Shown: positions 35,541 to 47,482 of the stretch, one piece after another
Position numbering within the stretch: the stretch's first letter is position 1
How the letters are laid out: each line of letters opens with the position of its first letter
NCBI RefSeq assembly: GCF_048773025.1
Contig: NC_133569.1
Span: 2,356,001 to 2,420,000, forward strand
Source: Camelus bactrianus
Lineage: Eukaryota > Chordata > Mammalia > Artiodactyla > Camelidae
Length of the DNA stretch: 64,000 nt
Direction: 5' to 3'
The notes under the pieces: generated by a model
Databases searched by the model: none
What the model was told of the DNA's origin: nothing
The model's input: the letters and a program-made list of their open reading frames with translations, nothing else
Translations under genes and position numbers: made by a program

Positions 35541-38278
35541 GTGTGTGTGAAATCCGTCGTTCACCTAGCTTTTTGGGAATACAAAGTTTCCCTTCAGTTG
35601 CAACTCCACTCCATACATATATATGGGGAGGTACTAGCTCCAACTATGTTTTACAGTGAAAACTGCAGGAACTTCAAACAGGCACTAGGAAACAGACCGA
35701 TATACCAGAGTAAAAGTTTCTCCTGCAAACCGTTCCTTTTGTGCTAGATGAACGAACGTCTCTCCACATGCTCAGTTCTGAGAGATAAGTGTGTGTTAAA
35801 GCCGTCCTTCACCTAGCTTTTTGGGAACACAAAGTTTCTCTTCAGTTGAAAACTCCACTCCATACATATATATGGGGAGGTACTAGCTCCAACTCGGTTT
35901 TACAGTGAAAACTGCAGGAACTTCAAACCGGCACTAGGAAACAGACAGAGAAACCAGAGTAATAGTTTCTCCTGCAACCCGTTCCCTTTGTGCTAGATGA
36001 ACGAACGTCTCTCCACATGCTCAGTTCTGAGAGAAAAATGTGTGTGAAAGCCGACCTTCACCTAGCTTGTTGGGAACACAAAGTTTCTCTTCAGTTGCAA
36101 ACTCCACTCCGTACATATATATGGGGAGGTACTAGCTCCAACTCGGTTTTACAGTGAAAACTGTAGGAACTTCATACCGGCACTAGGAAACAGACTGAGA
36201 AACCAGAGTAAAAGTTTCTCCTGCAACCCGTTCCATTTGTGCTAGATAAACGAACGTCTCTCCACATGCTCAGTTCTGAGAGATAAGTGTGTGTGAAAGC
36301 CGTCCTTCACTTAGCTTGTTGGGAACACAAAGTTTCTCTTCTGTTGAAAAATCCACACCATAATATATATGGGGAGGTACTAGCTCCAACTCGGTTTTAC
36401 AGTGAAAACTTCAGGAACTTCAAACCGGCACTAGGAAACAGACCGAGAAACCAGAGTAATAGTTTCTCCTGCAACCCGTTCCCTTTGTGCTAGATAAACG
36501 AACGTCTCTCCACATGCTCAGTTCTGAGAGATAAATGTGTGTGAAAGCCGTCCTTCACCTAGCTTGTTGGGAACACAAAGTTTCTCTTCAGTTGCAAACT
36601 CCACTCCGTACATATATATGGGGATGTACTAGCTCCAACTCGGTTTTACAGTGAAAACTGCAGTAACTTCAAACCGGCACTAGGAAACAGACCGAGAAAC
36701 CAGAGAAATACTTTCTCCTGCAAACCGTTCCCTTTGTGCTAGATGAACGAACGTCTCTCCAAATGCTCAGTTCTGAGAGATAATTGTGTGTGAAAGCCGT
36801 CCTTCACCTAGCTTGTTGGGAACACAAAGTTTCTCTTCAGTTGCAATTTCCACTCCATACATATGTATGGGGAGCTACTAGCTCCAACTCGGTTTTACAG
36901 TGAAATCTGCAGGAACTTCAAACCGGCACTAGGAAACAGACCGAGATACCAGAGTAAACGTTTCTCCTGCAAACCTTTCCCTTTGTGCTAGATGAACGAA
37001 CGTCTCTCCACATGCTCAGTTCTGAGAGATAAGTGTGTGTGAAAGCCGTCCTTCACCTAGCTTGTTGGGAACACAAAGTTTCTCTTCAGTTCCAAACTCC
37101 ACTCCATACATATAAATGGGGGGGTACTAGCTCCAACTCGGTTTTACAGTGAAAACTGCAGGAACTTCAAACCGGCACTAGGATACAGACCGAGAAACCA
37201 GAGTAAAAGTTTCTCCTGCAAAACTTTCCCTTTGTGCTAGATGAACGAACGTCTCTCCACATGCTCAGTTCTGAGAGATAAGTGTGTGTGAATGCCGTCC
37301 TTCACCTAGCTTGTTGGGAACACAAAGTTTCTCTTCAGTTGCAAACTCCACTCCATACATATATATGGGGAAGTACTAGCTCCAACTCGGTTTTACAGTG
37401 AATACTGCAGGAACTTCAAACCGGCACTAGGAAACAGACCGAGATAAAAGAGAAAAATGTTTCTCCTGCAAACCGTTCCCTTTGTGCAAGATGAACGAAC
37501 GTCTCTCCACATGCTCAGTTCTGAGAGATAATTGTGTGTGAAAGCCGTCCTTCAACTAGCTTGTTGGGAACACAAAGTTTCTCTTCAGTTTCAAATTTCA
37601 CTCCATACATATATATGGGGAGGTATTAGCTCCAACTAGGTTTTACAGAGAAAACTGCAGGAACATCAAACCGGCAGTAGGAAACAGACTGAGAAACCAG
37701 AGTAAAAGTTTCTCCTGCAACCCGTTCCCTTTGTTCTAGAAGAAAGAACGTCTCTCCACATGCTCAGTTCTGAGAGATAAATTTGTGTGAAAGCCGTCCT
37801 TCATCTAGCTTGTTGGGAACACAAAGTTTCTCTTCAGTTGCAAACTACATTCCATACATATATATGGGGAGGTACTAGCTCCAACTCGGTTTTACCGTGA
37901 AAACTGCAGTAACTTCAAACCGGCTCTAGGAAACAGACCGAGAAACCAGAGAAAAAGTTTCCCCTGCAACCCGTTCCCTTTGTGCTAGATGAACGAACGT
38001 CTCTCCACATGCTCATTTCTGAGAGATAATTGTGTGTGAAAGCCGTCCTTCAACTAGCTTGTTGGGAACACAAAGTTTCTCTTCATTTGTAAACTCCACT
38101 CCTTACATATATATAGGAAGGTACTAGCTCCAACTCGGTTTTACAGTGAAAACTGCAGGAACTTCAAACCGGCACTAGGAAACAGACCGAGAAACCAGAA
38201 TAATAATTTCTCCTGCAAACCGTTCCCTTTGTGCTAGATGAACGAACGTCTCTCCACATGCTCAGTTCGGACAGATAA
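35541..38278 (+). repeat. 12-mer HOR, 11-monomer copy lacking monomer 6
   Basis: Order 1 2 3 4 5* 7 8 9 10 11 12. Monomer 5* starts as 5 (AAATGTGTGTG, CCGTAC, GGGGATGTAC) but ends AAATACTTTCTCC and AAATGCTCAG. The CCAAATGCTCAG end is otherwise found on monomer 6, so 5* looks like a 5/6 fusion that lost one monomer. The copy is one base longer than its partner at 44746-47482. Confidence 0.87.
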
Positions 38279-38632
38279 GTGTGTGTGAATGCCTTCCTTC
38301 ACATAGCTTGTTGGGAACACAAAGATTCTCTTCAGTTGCAAACTCCACTCCATATATATATATGGGGAGGTACTAGCTCCAACTCGGTTTTACAGTGAAA
38401 ACTGCAGGAACTTCAAACCGGCACTAGGAAAGAGACCGAGAAACCAGAGAAATAGTTCATTCTACAACCCGTTCCCTTTGTGCTAGATGAACGATCGTCT
38501 CTCCACATGCTCTGTTCTGAGAGATAAGTGTGTGTGAAAGCCGTCATTCACCTAGCTTGTTGGGAACACAAAGTTTCTCTTCAGTTGCAAACTCCACTCC
38601 ATACATATATATTGGGAGGTACTAGTTAAAAC
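38279..38632 (+). repeat. Seam of the 9205-bp duplication
   Basis: HOR monomer 1 is expected here. Instead the sequence has GAATGCCTTCC, AGATTCTC, TATATATATATGG and GTTCATTCTAC, then a second monomer with GTCATTCACC and ACTAGTTAAAACTC. Both resemble 31311-31664, 28 monomers to the left. The second monomer then passes into the 29428-type sequence (ACCAACATACCAGTG) without a break in spacing. The junction therefore kept the monomer phase. Confidence 0.8.
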
Positions 38633-41600
38633 TCGGTTTTACAGTGAAAACTGCAGGAACTTCAAAACGGCACTAGGAAACAGACCAACATACCAGTGTA
38701 AAAGTTTCTCCTGCAACCCCTTCCCTTTGTGCTAGATGAACGAACGACTCTCCACATGCTCAGTTCTGAGAGATAAGTGTGTGTGAAAGCCGTCCTTCAC
38801 CTAGCTTGTTGAGAACACAAAGTTTCTCTTCAGTTGCAAACTCCACTCCATACATATATATGGGGAGGTACTAGCTCCAACTCGGTTTTAGAGTGAAAAC
38901 TGCAGGAAGTTCAAACCGGCACTAGGAAACAGACCGAGAAACCAGAGTAAAAGTTTCTACTGCAACCCGTTCCCTTTGTGCTAGATGAACGAACGTCTCT
39001 CCACATGCTCAGTTCTGAGAGAAAACTGTGTGTGAAACTCGTCCTTCATCTAGCTTGTTGGGAACACAAAGTTTCCCTTCAGTTGCAATTTCCACTCCAT
39101 ACATATATATGGGGTGCTACTAGCTCCATCACGGTTTTACAGTGAAATCTGCAGGAACTTCAAAACGGCACTAGGAAACAGACCGAGATACCAGAGTAAA
39201 CGTTTCTCCTGCAAACCGTTCCCTTTGTGCTAGATGAACGAACGTCTCTCCACATGCTCAGTTCTGAGAGATAAGTGTGTGTGAAAGCCGTCCGTCACCA
39301 TGCTTGTTGGGAACACAAAGTTTCTCTTCAGTTGCAACCTCCACTCCATACATATATATGGGTAGGCACTAGCTCCAATTCGGTTTTACAGTGAAAATGC
39401 TGGAACTTCAAACCGGCACTAGGAAACAGACTGAGAAACCAGAGTAAATGTTTCTCCTGCAACACGTTCCCTTTGTTCTAGATGAACGAACGTCTCTCCA
39501 CATGCTCAGTTCTGAGAGAAAATTGTGAGTGAAACTCGTCTTTCATCTAGCTTGTTGGGAACACAAAGTTTCTCTTCAGTTGCATACTCCACTCCATACA
39601 TATATATGGGGAGGTACTAGCTCCAACTCGGTTTTACAGTGAAAACTGCAGGAAATTCAAACCGGCACTAGGAAACAGACCGAGATACCAGAGTAAAGTT
39701 TCTCCTGCAATCCGTTCCGTTTGTGCTAGATGAACGAACGTCTCTCCACATGCTCAGTTCTGAGAGATAAGTGTGTGTGAAAGCCATTCTTCACATAGCT
39801 TGTTGGGAACACAAAGTTTCTCTTCAGTTGCAAACTCCACTCCATACATATATATGGGGAGGTACAAGCTTCAACTCGGTTTTACAGTGAAAACTGCAGG
39901 AACTTCAAACCGGCACTAGGAAACAGACCGAGAAACCAGAGTAATAGTTTCTCATGCAACCCGTCCGTTTGTGCTAGATGAACGAACGTCTCTCCACTTG
40001 CTCAGTTCTGAGAGATAAGTGTGTGTGAAAGCCATCCTTCACATAGCTTGTTGGGAACACAAAGTTTCTCTTCAGTTGCAAACTCCACTCCATACATATA
40101 TATGGGGAGGTACTAGCTCCAACTCGGATTTACAGTGAAAAATGAAGGAACTTCAAACCGGCACTAGGAAACAGACCGAGAAACCACAGTAATATTTTAT
40201 CATACAATCCGTTTCCTTTGTGCTAGATGAACGAACGTCTCTCCAAATGCTCAGTTCTGAGAGATAAGTGTGTGGGAAAGCCGTCCTTCACCTAGCTTTT
40301 TGGGAGCACAAATTTCTCTTCAGTTGCAAACTGCACTCCATACATATATATGGGGAGGTACTAGCTCCAACTCGGTTTTACAGTGAAAACTGCAGGAACT
40401 TCAAACCGGCACTAGGAAACAGACCGAGATACCAGAGTAAAAGTTTCCCCTGCAACCCGTTCCCTATGTGCTAGATGAACGAACGTCTCTCCACATGCTC
40501 AGTTCTGAGAGATAAGTGTGTGTGAATGCCGTCCTTCACATAGCTTGTTGGGAACACAAAGATTCTCTTCAGTTGCAAAAACCACTCCATATATATATAT
40601 GGGGAGGTACTAGCTCCAACTCGGTTTTACAGTGAAAACTGCAGGAACTTCAAACCGGCACTAGGAAACAGACCGAGAAACCAGAGAAATAGTTCATTCA
40701 ACAACCCGTTCCCTTTGTGCTAGATGAACGATCGTCTCTCCACATGCTCTGTTCTGAGAGATAAGTGTGTGTGAAAGCCGTCATTCACCTAGCTTTTTGG
40801 GAACACAAAGTTTCTCTTCAGTTGCAAACTCCACTCCATACATATATATTGGGAGGTACTAGTTAAAACTCGGTTTTACAGTGAAAACTGCAGGAACTTC
40901 AAAACGGCACTAGGAAACAGACCAAGATACCAGTGTAAAAGTTTCTCCTGCAACCCGTTCCCTTTGTGCTAGATGAACGAACGTCTCTCCACATGCTCAG
41001 TTCTGAGAGATAAGTGTGTGTGAAAGCCGTCCTTCACCTAGCTTGTTGGGAACACAAATTTTCTCTTCAGTTGCAAACTCCACTCAGTACATATATATGT
41101 GGAGGTACAAGCTCCAACACAGTTTTACAGTGAAAACTGCAGGAACTTCAAACCGGCACTAGGAAACAGACCGAGAAACCAGAGTAAAAGTTTCCCCTGC
41201 AACCCGTTCCATTTGTGCTAGATGAACGAACGTCTCTCCACATGCTCAGTTCTGAGAGATAAGTGTGTGTGAAAGCCGTCCTTCACCTAGCTTGTTGGGA
41301 ACACAAAGTTTCTCTTCAGTTGCAAACTCCACTCCATGCATATATATGGGGAGGTACTAGCTCCAACTCGGTTTTACAGTGTAAACTGCAGGAAGTTCAA
41401 ACCGGCACTAGGAAACAGACCGAGAAACCAGAGTAAAAGTTTCTACTGCAACCCGTTCCATTTGTGCTAGATGAACGAACGTCTCTCCACATGCTCAGTT
41501 TTGAGAGATATGTGTGTGTGAAAGCCGTCCTTCACCTAGCTTGTTGGGAACACAAAGTTTCTCTTCAGTAGCAAACTCAAATCCATACATATATATTGGG

Positions 41601-43003
41601 ATGTACTAGCTCCAACTCGGTTTTACAGTGAAAACTGCAGGAACTTCAAACCGGCACTAGGAAACAGACCGAGAAACCAGAGTAATAGTTTCCCTGCATG
41701 CCGTTTCCTTTGTGCTAGATGAACGAACGTCTCTCCACATGTTCAGTTCTGAGAGATAAGTGTGTGTGAAAGCCGTCCTTCACCTAGCTTGTTGGGAACA
41801 CAAAGTCTCTCTTCAGTAGCAAACTCCAATCCATACATATATATGGGGAGGTACTAGCTCCAACTCGGTTTTACAGTGAAAACTGCAGGAACTTCAAACC
41901 GGCACTAGGAAACAGACCGAGATACCAGAGTAAAAGTTTCTCCTGCAATCCGTTCCCTTTGTGCTAGATGAACGAACGTCTCTCCACATGCTCAGTTCTG
42001 AGAGATAAGTGTGTGTGAAAGCCGTCCTTCACCTAGCTTGTAGGGAACACAAAGTTTCTCTTCAGTTGCAAACTCCACTCCATACATATATATGGGGAGG
42101 TACTAGCTCCAACTCGGTTTTACAGTGAAAACTGCAGGAACTTCAAACCGGCACTAGGAAAAAGACCGAGATACCATAGTAAAAGTTTCTCCTGCAAACC
42201 GTTCCCTTTTTGCTAGATGAACGATCGTCTCTCCACATGCTCAGTTCTGAGAGATAAGTGTGTGTGAAAGACGTCCTTCACCTAGCTTGTTGGGAACACA
42301 AATTTTCTCTTCAGTTGCAAACTCCACTCAGTACATATATATGTGGAGGTACAAGCTCCAACACAGTTTTACAGTGAAAACTGCAGGAACTTCAAACCGG
42401 CACTAGGAAACAGACCGAGAAACCAGAGTAAAAGTTTCCCCTGCAACCCGTTCCATTTGTGCTAGATGAACGAACGTCTCTCCACATGCTCAGTTCTGAG
42501 AGATAAGTGTGTGTGAAAGCCGTCCTTCACCTAGCTTGTTGGGAACACAAAGTTTCTCTTCAGTTGCAATTTCCACTCCATACATATATATGGGGAGCTA
42601 CTACCTCCAACTCTGTTTTACAGTGAAATCTGCAGGAAATTCAAACCGGCACTAGGAAACAGACCGAGATACCAGAGTAAAAGTTTCTCCTGCAAACCGT
42701 TCCCTTTGTGCTAGATGAACGAACGTCTCTCCACATGCTCAGTTCTGAGAGGTAAGTGTGTGTGAATGCCGTCCTTCACCTAGCTTGTTGGGAACACAAA
42801 GTTTCTCTTCATTTGCAACTCCACTCCATACATATATATGGGGAAATAGTAGCTCCAACTCGGTTTTACAGTGAATACTGCAGGAACTTCAAACCGGCAC
42901 TAGGAAACAGACCGAGATACCAGAGTAAAAGTTTCTCCTGCAACCAGTTCCCTTTGTGCTAGATGAACGAACGTCTCTCCACATGCTCAGTTCTGAGAGA
43001 TAA
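38633..43003 (+). repeat. Transitional monomers, copy B
   Basis: Near-exact repeat of 29428-33798 at offset 9205 bp. It includes the only TTTATCATACAATCC monomer found to the right of 31.1 kb (about 40195), which is there only because of the duplication. Confidence 0.88.
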
Positions 43004-44745
43004 GTGTGTGTGAAAACAGTCCTTCACCTACCTTGTTGGGAACACATAGTTTCTCTTCAGTTGTAAACTCCACTCCATACATATATATGGGGAGCTCCTA
43101 GCTCCAACTCGGTTTTACAGTGAAAACTGCAGGAAAATCAAACCGGCACTTGGAAAAAGACCGAGAGACCTGAGTAAAAGTTTCCACTTCAACACGTTCC
43201 CTTTGTTCTAGATGAACGAACGTCTCTCCAAATGCTCAGTTCTGAGAGATAATTGTGTGTGAAAGCCGCCCTTCACCTAGCTTGTTGGGAACACAAAGTG
43301 TCTCTTCAGTTGCAATTTCCACTCCATACATATGTAAGGGGAGCTACTAGCTCCCACTCGGTTTTACAGTGAAATCTGCAGGAACTTCAAACCGGCACTA
43401 GGAAACAGACCGAGATACCAGAGTAAACGTTTCTCCTGCAAACCTTTCCCTTTGTGCTAGATGAACGAACGTCTCTCCACATGCTCAGTTCTGAGAGATA
43501 AGTGTGTGTGAAAGCCGTCCTTCACCTAGCTTGTTGGGAACACAAAGTTTCTCTTCAGTTCCAAACTCCACTCCATACATATATATGGGGAGGTACTAGC
43601 TCCAACTCGGTTTTACAGTGAAAACTGCAGGAAATTCAAACCGGCACTAGGAAACAGACCGAGAAACCAGAGTAAAAGTTTCTCCTGCAAAACTTTCCCT
43701 TTGTGCTAGATGAACGAACGTCTCTCCACATGCTCAGTTCTGAGAGATAAGTGTGTGTGAATGCCGTCCTTCACCTAGCTTGTTGGGAACACAAAGTTTC
43801 TCTTCAGTTGCAAACTCCACTCCATATATATATATGGGGAAGTACTAGCTCCAACTCGGTTTTACAGTGAATACTGCAGGAACTTCAAACCGGCACTAGG
43901 AAACAGACCGAGATAAAAGAGTAAAAGTTTCTCCTGCAAACCGTTCCCTTTGTGCAAGATGAACGAACGTCTCTCCACATGCTCAGTTCTGAGAGATAAT
44001 TGTGTGTGAAAGCCGTCCTTCAACTAGCTTGTTGGGAACACAAAGTTTCTCTTCAGTTTCAATTTCACTCCATACATATATATGGGGAGGTATTAGCTCC
44101 AACTAGGTTTTACAGAGAAAACTGCAGGAACATCAAACCGGCAGTAGGAAACAGACTGAGAAACCAGAGTAAAAGTTTCTCCTGCAACCCGTTCCCTTTG
44201 TTCTAGAAGAAAGAACGTCTCTCCACATGCTCAGTTCTGAGAGATAAATTTGTGTGAAAGCCGTCCTTCATTTAGCTTGTTGGGAACACAAAGTTTCTCT
44301 TCAGTTGCAAACTACATTCCATACATATATATGGGGAGGTACTAGCTCCAACTCGGTTTTACCGTGAAAACTGCAGTAACTTCAAACCGGCTCTAGGAAA
44401 CAGACCGAGAAACCAGAGAAAAAGTTTCCCCTGCAACCCGTTCCCTTTGTGCTAGATGAACGAACGTCTCTCCACATGCTCATTTCTGAGAGATAAGTGT
44501 GTGTGAAAGCCGTCCTTCACCTAGCTTGTTGGGAACACAAAGTTTCTCTTCATTTGTAAACTCCACTCCTTACATATATATAGGGAGGTACTAGCTCCAA
44601 CTCGGTTTTACAGTGAAAACTGCAGGAACTTCAAACCGGCACTAGGAAACAGACCGAGAAACCAGAATAATAATTTCTCCTGCAAACCGTTCCCTTTGTG
44701 CTAGATGAACGAACGTCTCTCCACATGCTCAGTTCTGACAGATAA
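43004..44745 (+). repeat. 12-mer HOR, partial copy monomers 6-12 (copy B)
   Basis: Repeat of 33799-35540 at offset 9205 bp, same seven variants. One substitution seen in monomer 11 (CCGTCCTTCATTTAGC here, CCGTCTTTC in copy A). Confidence 0.9.
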
Positions 44746-47482
44746 GTGTGTGTGAAATCCGTCGTTCACCTAGCTTTTTGGGAATACAAAGTTTCCCTTC
44801 AGTTGCAACTCCACTCCATACATATATATGGGGAGGTACTAGCTCCAACTATGTTTTACAGTGAAAACTGCAGGAACTTCAAACAGGCACTAGGAAACAG
44901 ACCGATATACCAGAGTAAAAGTTTCTCCTGCAAACCGTTCCTTTTGTGCTAGATGAACGAACGTCTCTCCACATGCTCAGTTCTGAGAGATAAGTGTGTG
45001 TTAAAGCCGTCCTTCACCTAGCTTTTTGGGAACACAAAGTTTCTCTTCAGTTGAAAACTCCACTCCATACATATATATGGGGAGGTACTAGCTCCAACTC
45101 GGTTTTACAGTGAAAACTGCAGGAACTTCAAACCGGCACTAGGAAACAGACAGAGAAACCAGAGTAATAGTTTCTCCTGCAACCCGTTCCCTTTGTGCTA
45201 GATGAACGAACGTCTCTCCACATGCTCAGTTCTGAGAGAAAAATGTGTGTGAAAGCCGACCTTCACCTAGCTTGTTGGGAACACAAAGTTTCTCTTCAGT
45301 TGCAAACTCCACTCCGTACATATATATGGGGAGGTACTAGCTCCAACTCGGTTTTACAGTGAAAACTGTAGGAACTTCATACCGGCACTAGGAAACAGAC
45401 TGAGAAACCAGAGTAAAAGTTTCTCCTGCAACCCGTTCCATTTGTGCTAGATAAACGAACGTCTCTCCACATGCTCAGTTCTGAGAGATAAGTGTGTGTG
45501 AAAGCCGTCCTTCACTTAGCTTGTTGGGAACACAAAGTTTCTCTTCTGTTGAAAAATCCACACCATAATATATATGGGGAGGTACTAGCTCCAACTCGGT
45601 TTTACAGTGAAAACTTCAGGAACTTCAAACCGGCACTAGGAAACAGACCGAGAAACCAGAGTAATAGTTTCTCCTGCAACCCGTTCCCTTTGTGCTAGAT
45701 AAACGAACGTCTCTCCACATGCTCAGTTCTGAGAGATAAATGTGTGTGAAAGCCGTCCTTCACCTAGCTTGTTGGGAACACAAAGTTTCTCTTCAGTTGC
45801 AAACTCCACTCCGTACATATATATGGGGATGTACTAGCTCCAACTCGGTTTTACAGTGAAAACTGCAGTAACTTCAAACCGGCACTAGGAAACAGACCGA
45901 GAAACCAGAGAAATACTTTCTCCTGCAAACCGTTCCCTTTGTGCTAGATGAACGAACGTCTCTCCAAATGCTCAGTTCTGAGAGATAATTGTGTGTGAAA
46001 GCCGTCCTTCACCTAGCTTGTTGGGAACACAAAGTTTCTCTTCAGTTGCAATTTCCACTCCATACATATGTATGGGGAGCTACTAGCTCCAACTCGGTTT
46101 TACAGTGAAATCTGCAGGAACTTCAAACCGGCACTAGGAAACAGACCGAGATACCAGAGTAAACGTTTCTCCTGCAAACCTTTCCCTTTGTGCTAGATGA
46201 ACGAACGTCTCTCCACATGCTCAGTTCTGAGAGATAAGTGTGTGTGAAAGCCGTCCTTCACCTAGCTTGTTGGGAACACAAAGTTTCTCTTCAGTTCCAA
46301 ACTCCACTCCATACATATAAATGGGGGGGTACTAGCTCCAACTCGGTTTTACAGTGAAAACTGCAGGAACTTCAAACCGGCACTAGGATACAGACCGAGA
46401 AACCAGAGTAAAAGTTTCTCCTGCAAAACTTTCCCTTTGTGCTAGATGAACGAACGTCTCTCCACATGCTCAGTTCTGAGAGATAAGTGTGTGTGAATGC
46501 CGTCCTTCACCTAGCTTGTTGGGAACACAAAGTTTCTCTTCAGTTGCAAACTCCACTCCATACATATATATGGGGAAGTACTAGCTCCAACTCGGTTTTA
46601 CAGTGAATACTGCAGGAACTTCAAACCGGCACTAGGAAACAGACCGAGATAAAAGAGTAAAAGTTTCTCCTGCAAACCGTTCCCTTTGTGCAAGATGAAC
46701 GAACGTCTCTCCACATGCTCAGTTCTGAGAGATAATTGTGTGTGAAAGCCGTCCTTCAACTAGCTTGTTGGGAACACAAAGTTTCTCTTCAGTTTCAAAT
46801 TTCACTCCATACATATATATGGGGAGGTATTAGCTCCAACTAGGTTTTACAGAGAAAACTGCAGGAACATCAAACCGGCAGTAGGAAACAGACTGAGAAA
46901 CCAGAGTAAAAGTTTCTCCTGCAACCCGTTCCCTTTGTTCTAGAAGAAAGAACGTCTCTCCACATGCTCAGTTCTGAGAGATAAATTTGTGTGAAAGCCG
47001 TCCTTCATCTAGCTTGTTGGGAACACAAAGTTTCTCTTCAGTTGCAAACTACATTCCATACATATATATGGGGAGGTACTAGCTCCAACTCGGTTTTACC
47101 GTGAAAACTGCAGTAACTTCAAACCGGCTCTAGGAAACAGACCGAGAAACCAGAGAAAAAGTTTCCCCTGCAACCCGTTCCCTTTGTGCTAGATGAACGA
47201 ACGTCTCTCCACATGCTCATTTCTGAGAGATAATTGTGTGTGAAAGCCGTCCTTCAACTAGCTTGTTGGGAACACAAAGTTTCTCTTCATTTGTAAACTC
47301 CACTCCTTACATATATATAGGAAGGTACTAGCTCCAACTCGGTTTTACAGTGAAAACTGCAGGAACTTCAAACCGGCACTAGGAAACAGACCGAGAAACC
47401 AGAATAATAATTTCTCCTGCAAACCGTTCCCTTTGTGCTAGATGAACGAACGTCTCTCCACATGCTCAGTTCTGACAGATAA
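44746..47482 (+). repeat. 12-mer HOR, 11-monomer copy lacking monomer 6 (copy B)
   Basis: Order 1 2 3 4 5* 7 8 9 10 11 12, partner of 35541-38278. It is 2737 bp long and followed directly by another monomer 1 (47483). That monomer's open frame is identical to those at 35541 and 44746. Confidence 0.9.

Larger units (their letters stand above)
29428..38632 (+). repeat. 9205-bp (37-monomer) tandem duplication, copy A
   Basis: Matches 38633 onward at an offset of 9205 bp. Anchors are the open frames at 31063/40268, 33551/42756, 34795/44000, 35541/44746 and 36287/45492, all identical pairs. Differences I could find were few: CAAACTCCAC versus CAAAAACCAC (about 31371 and 40576), TTCCTTTTG versus TTCCCTTTG (about 31753), GTCTTTC versus GTCCTTC (about 35058), and a small change with a 1-bp indel at about 37453. 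The copy starts mid-monomer. Near its end (38279-38632) it departs from the HOR and resembles 31311-31664, which closes the repeat. Confidence 0.93.
38633..47482 (+). repeat. 9205-bp tandem duplication, copy B
   Basis: Second copy of the 37-monomer block. It runs until about 47.49 kb, at the end of HOR monomer 12. There copy A turns to GTGTGTGAATGCC with AGATTCTC, while copy B continues with HOR monomer 1 (GTCGTTC, CTTTTTGGGAATAC). The 12-mer array therefore goes on normally to the right of copy B. This suggests that copy A is the added one, by an exchange out of register (inference). Confidence 0.92.
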
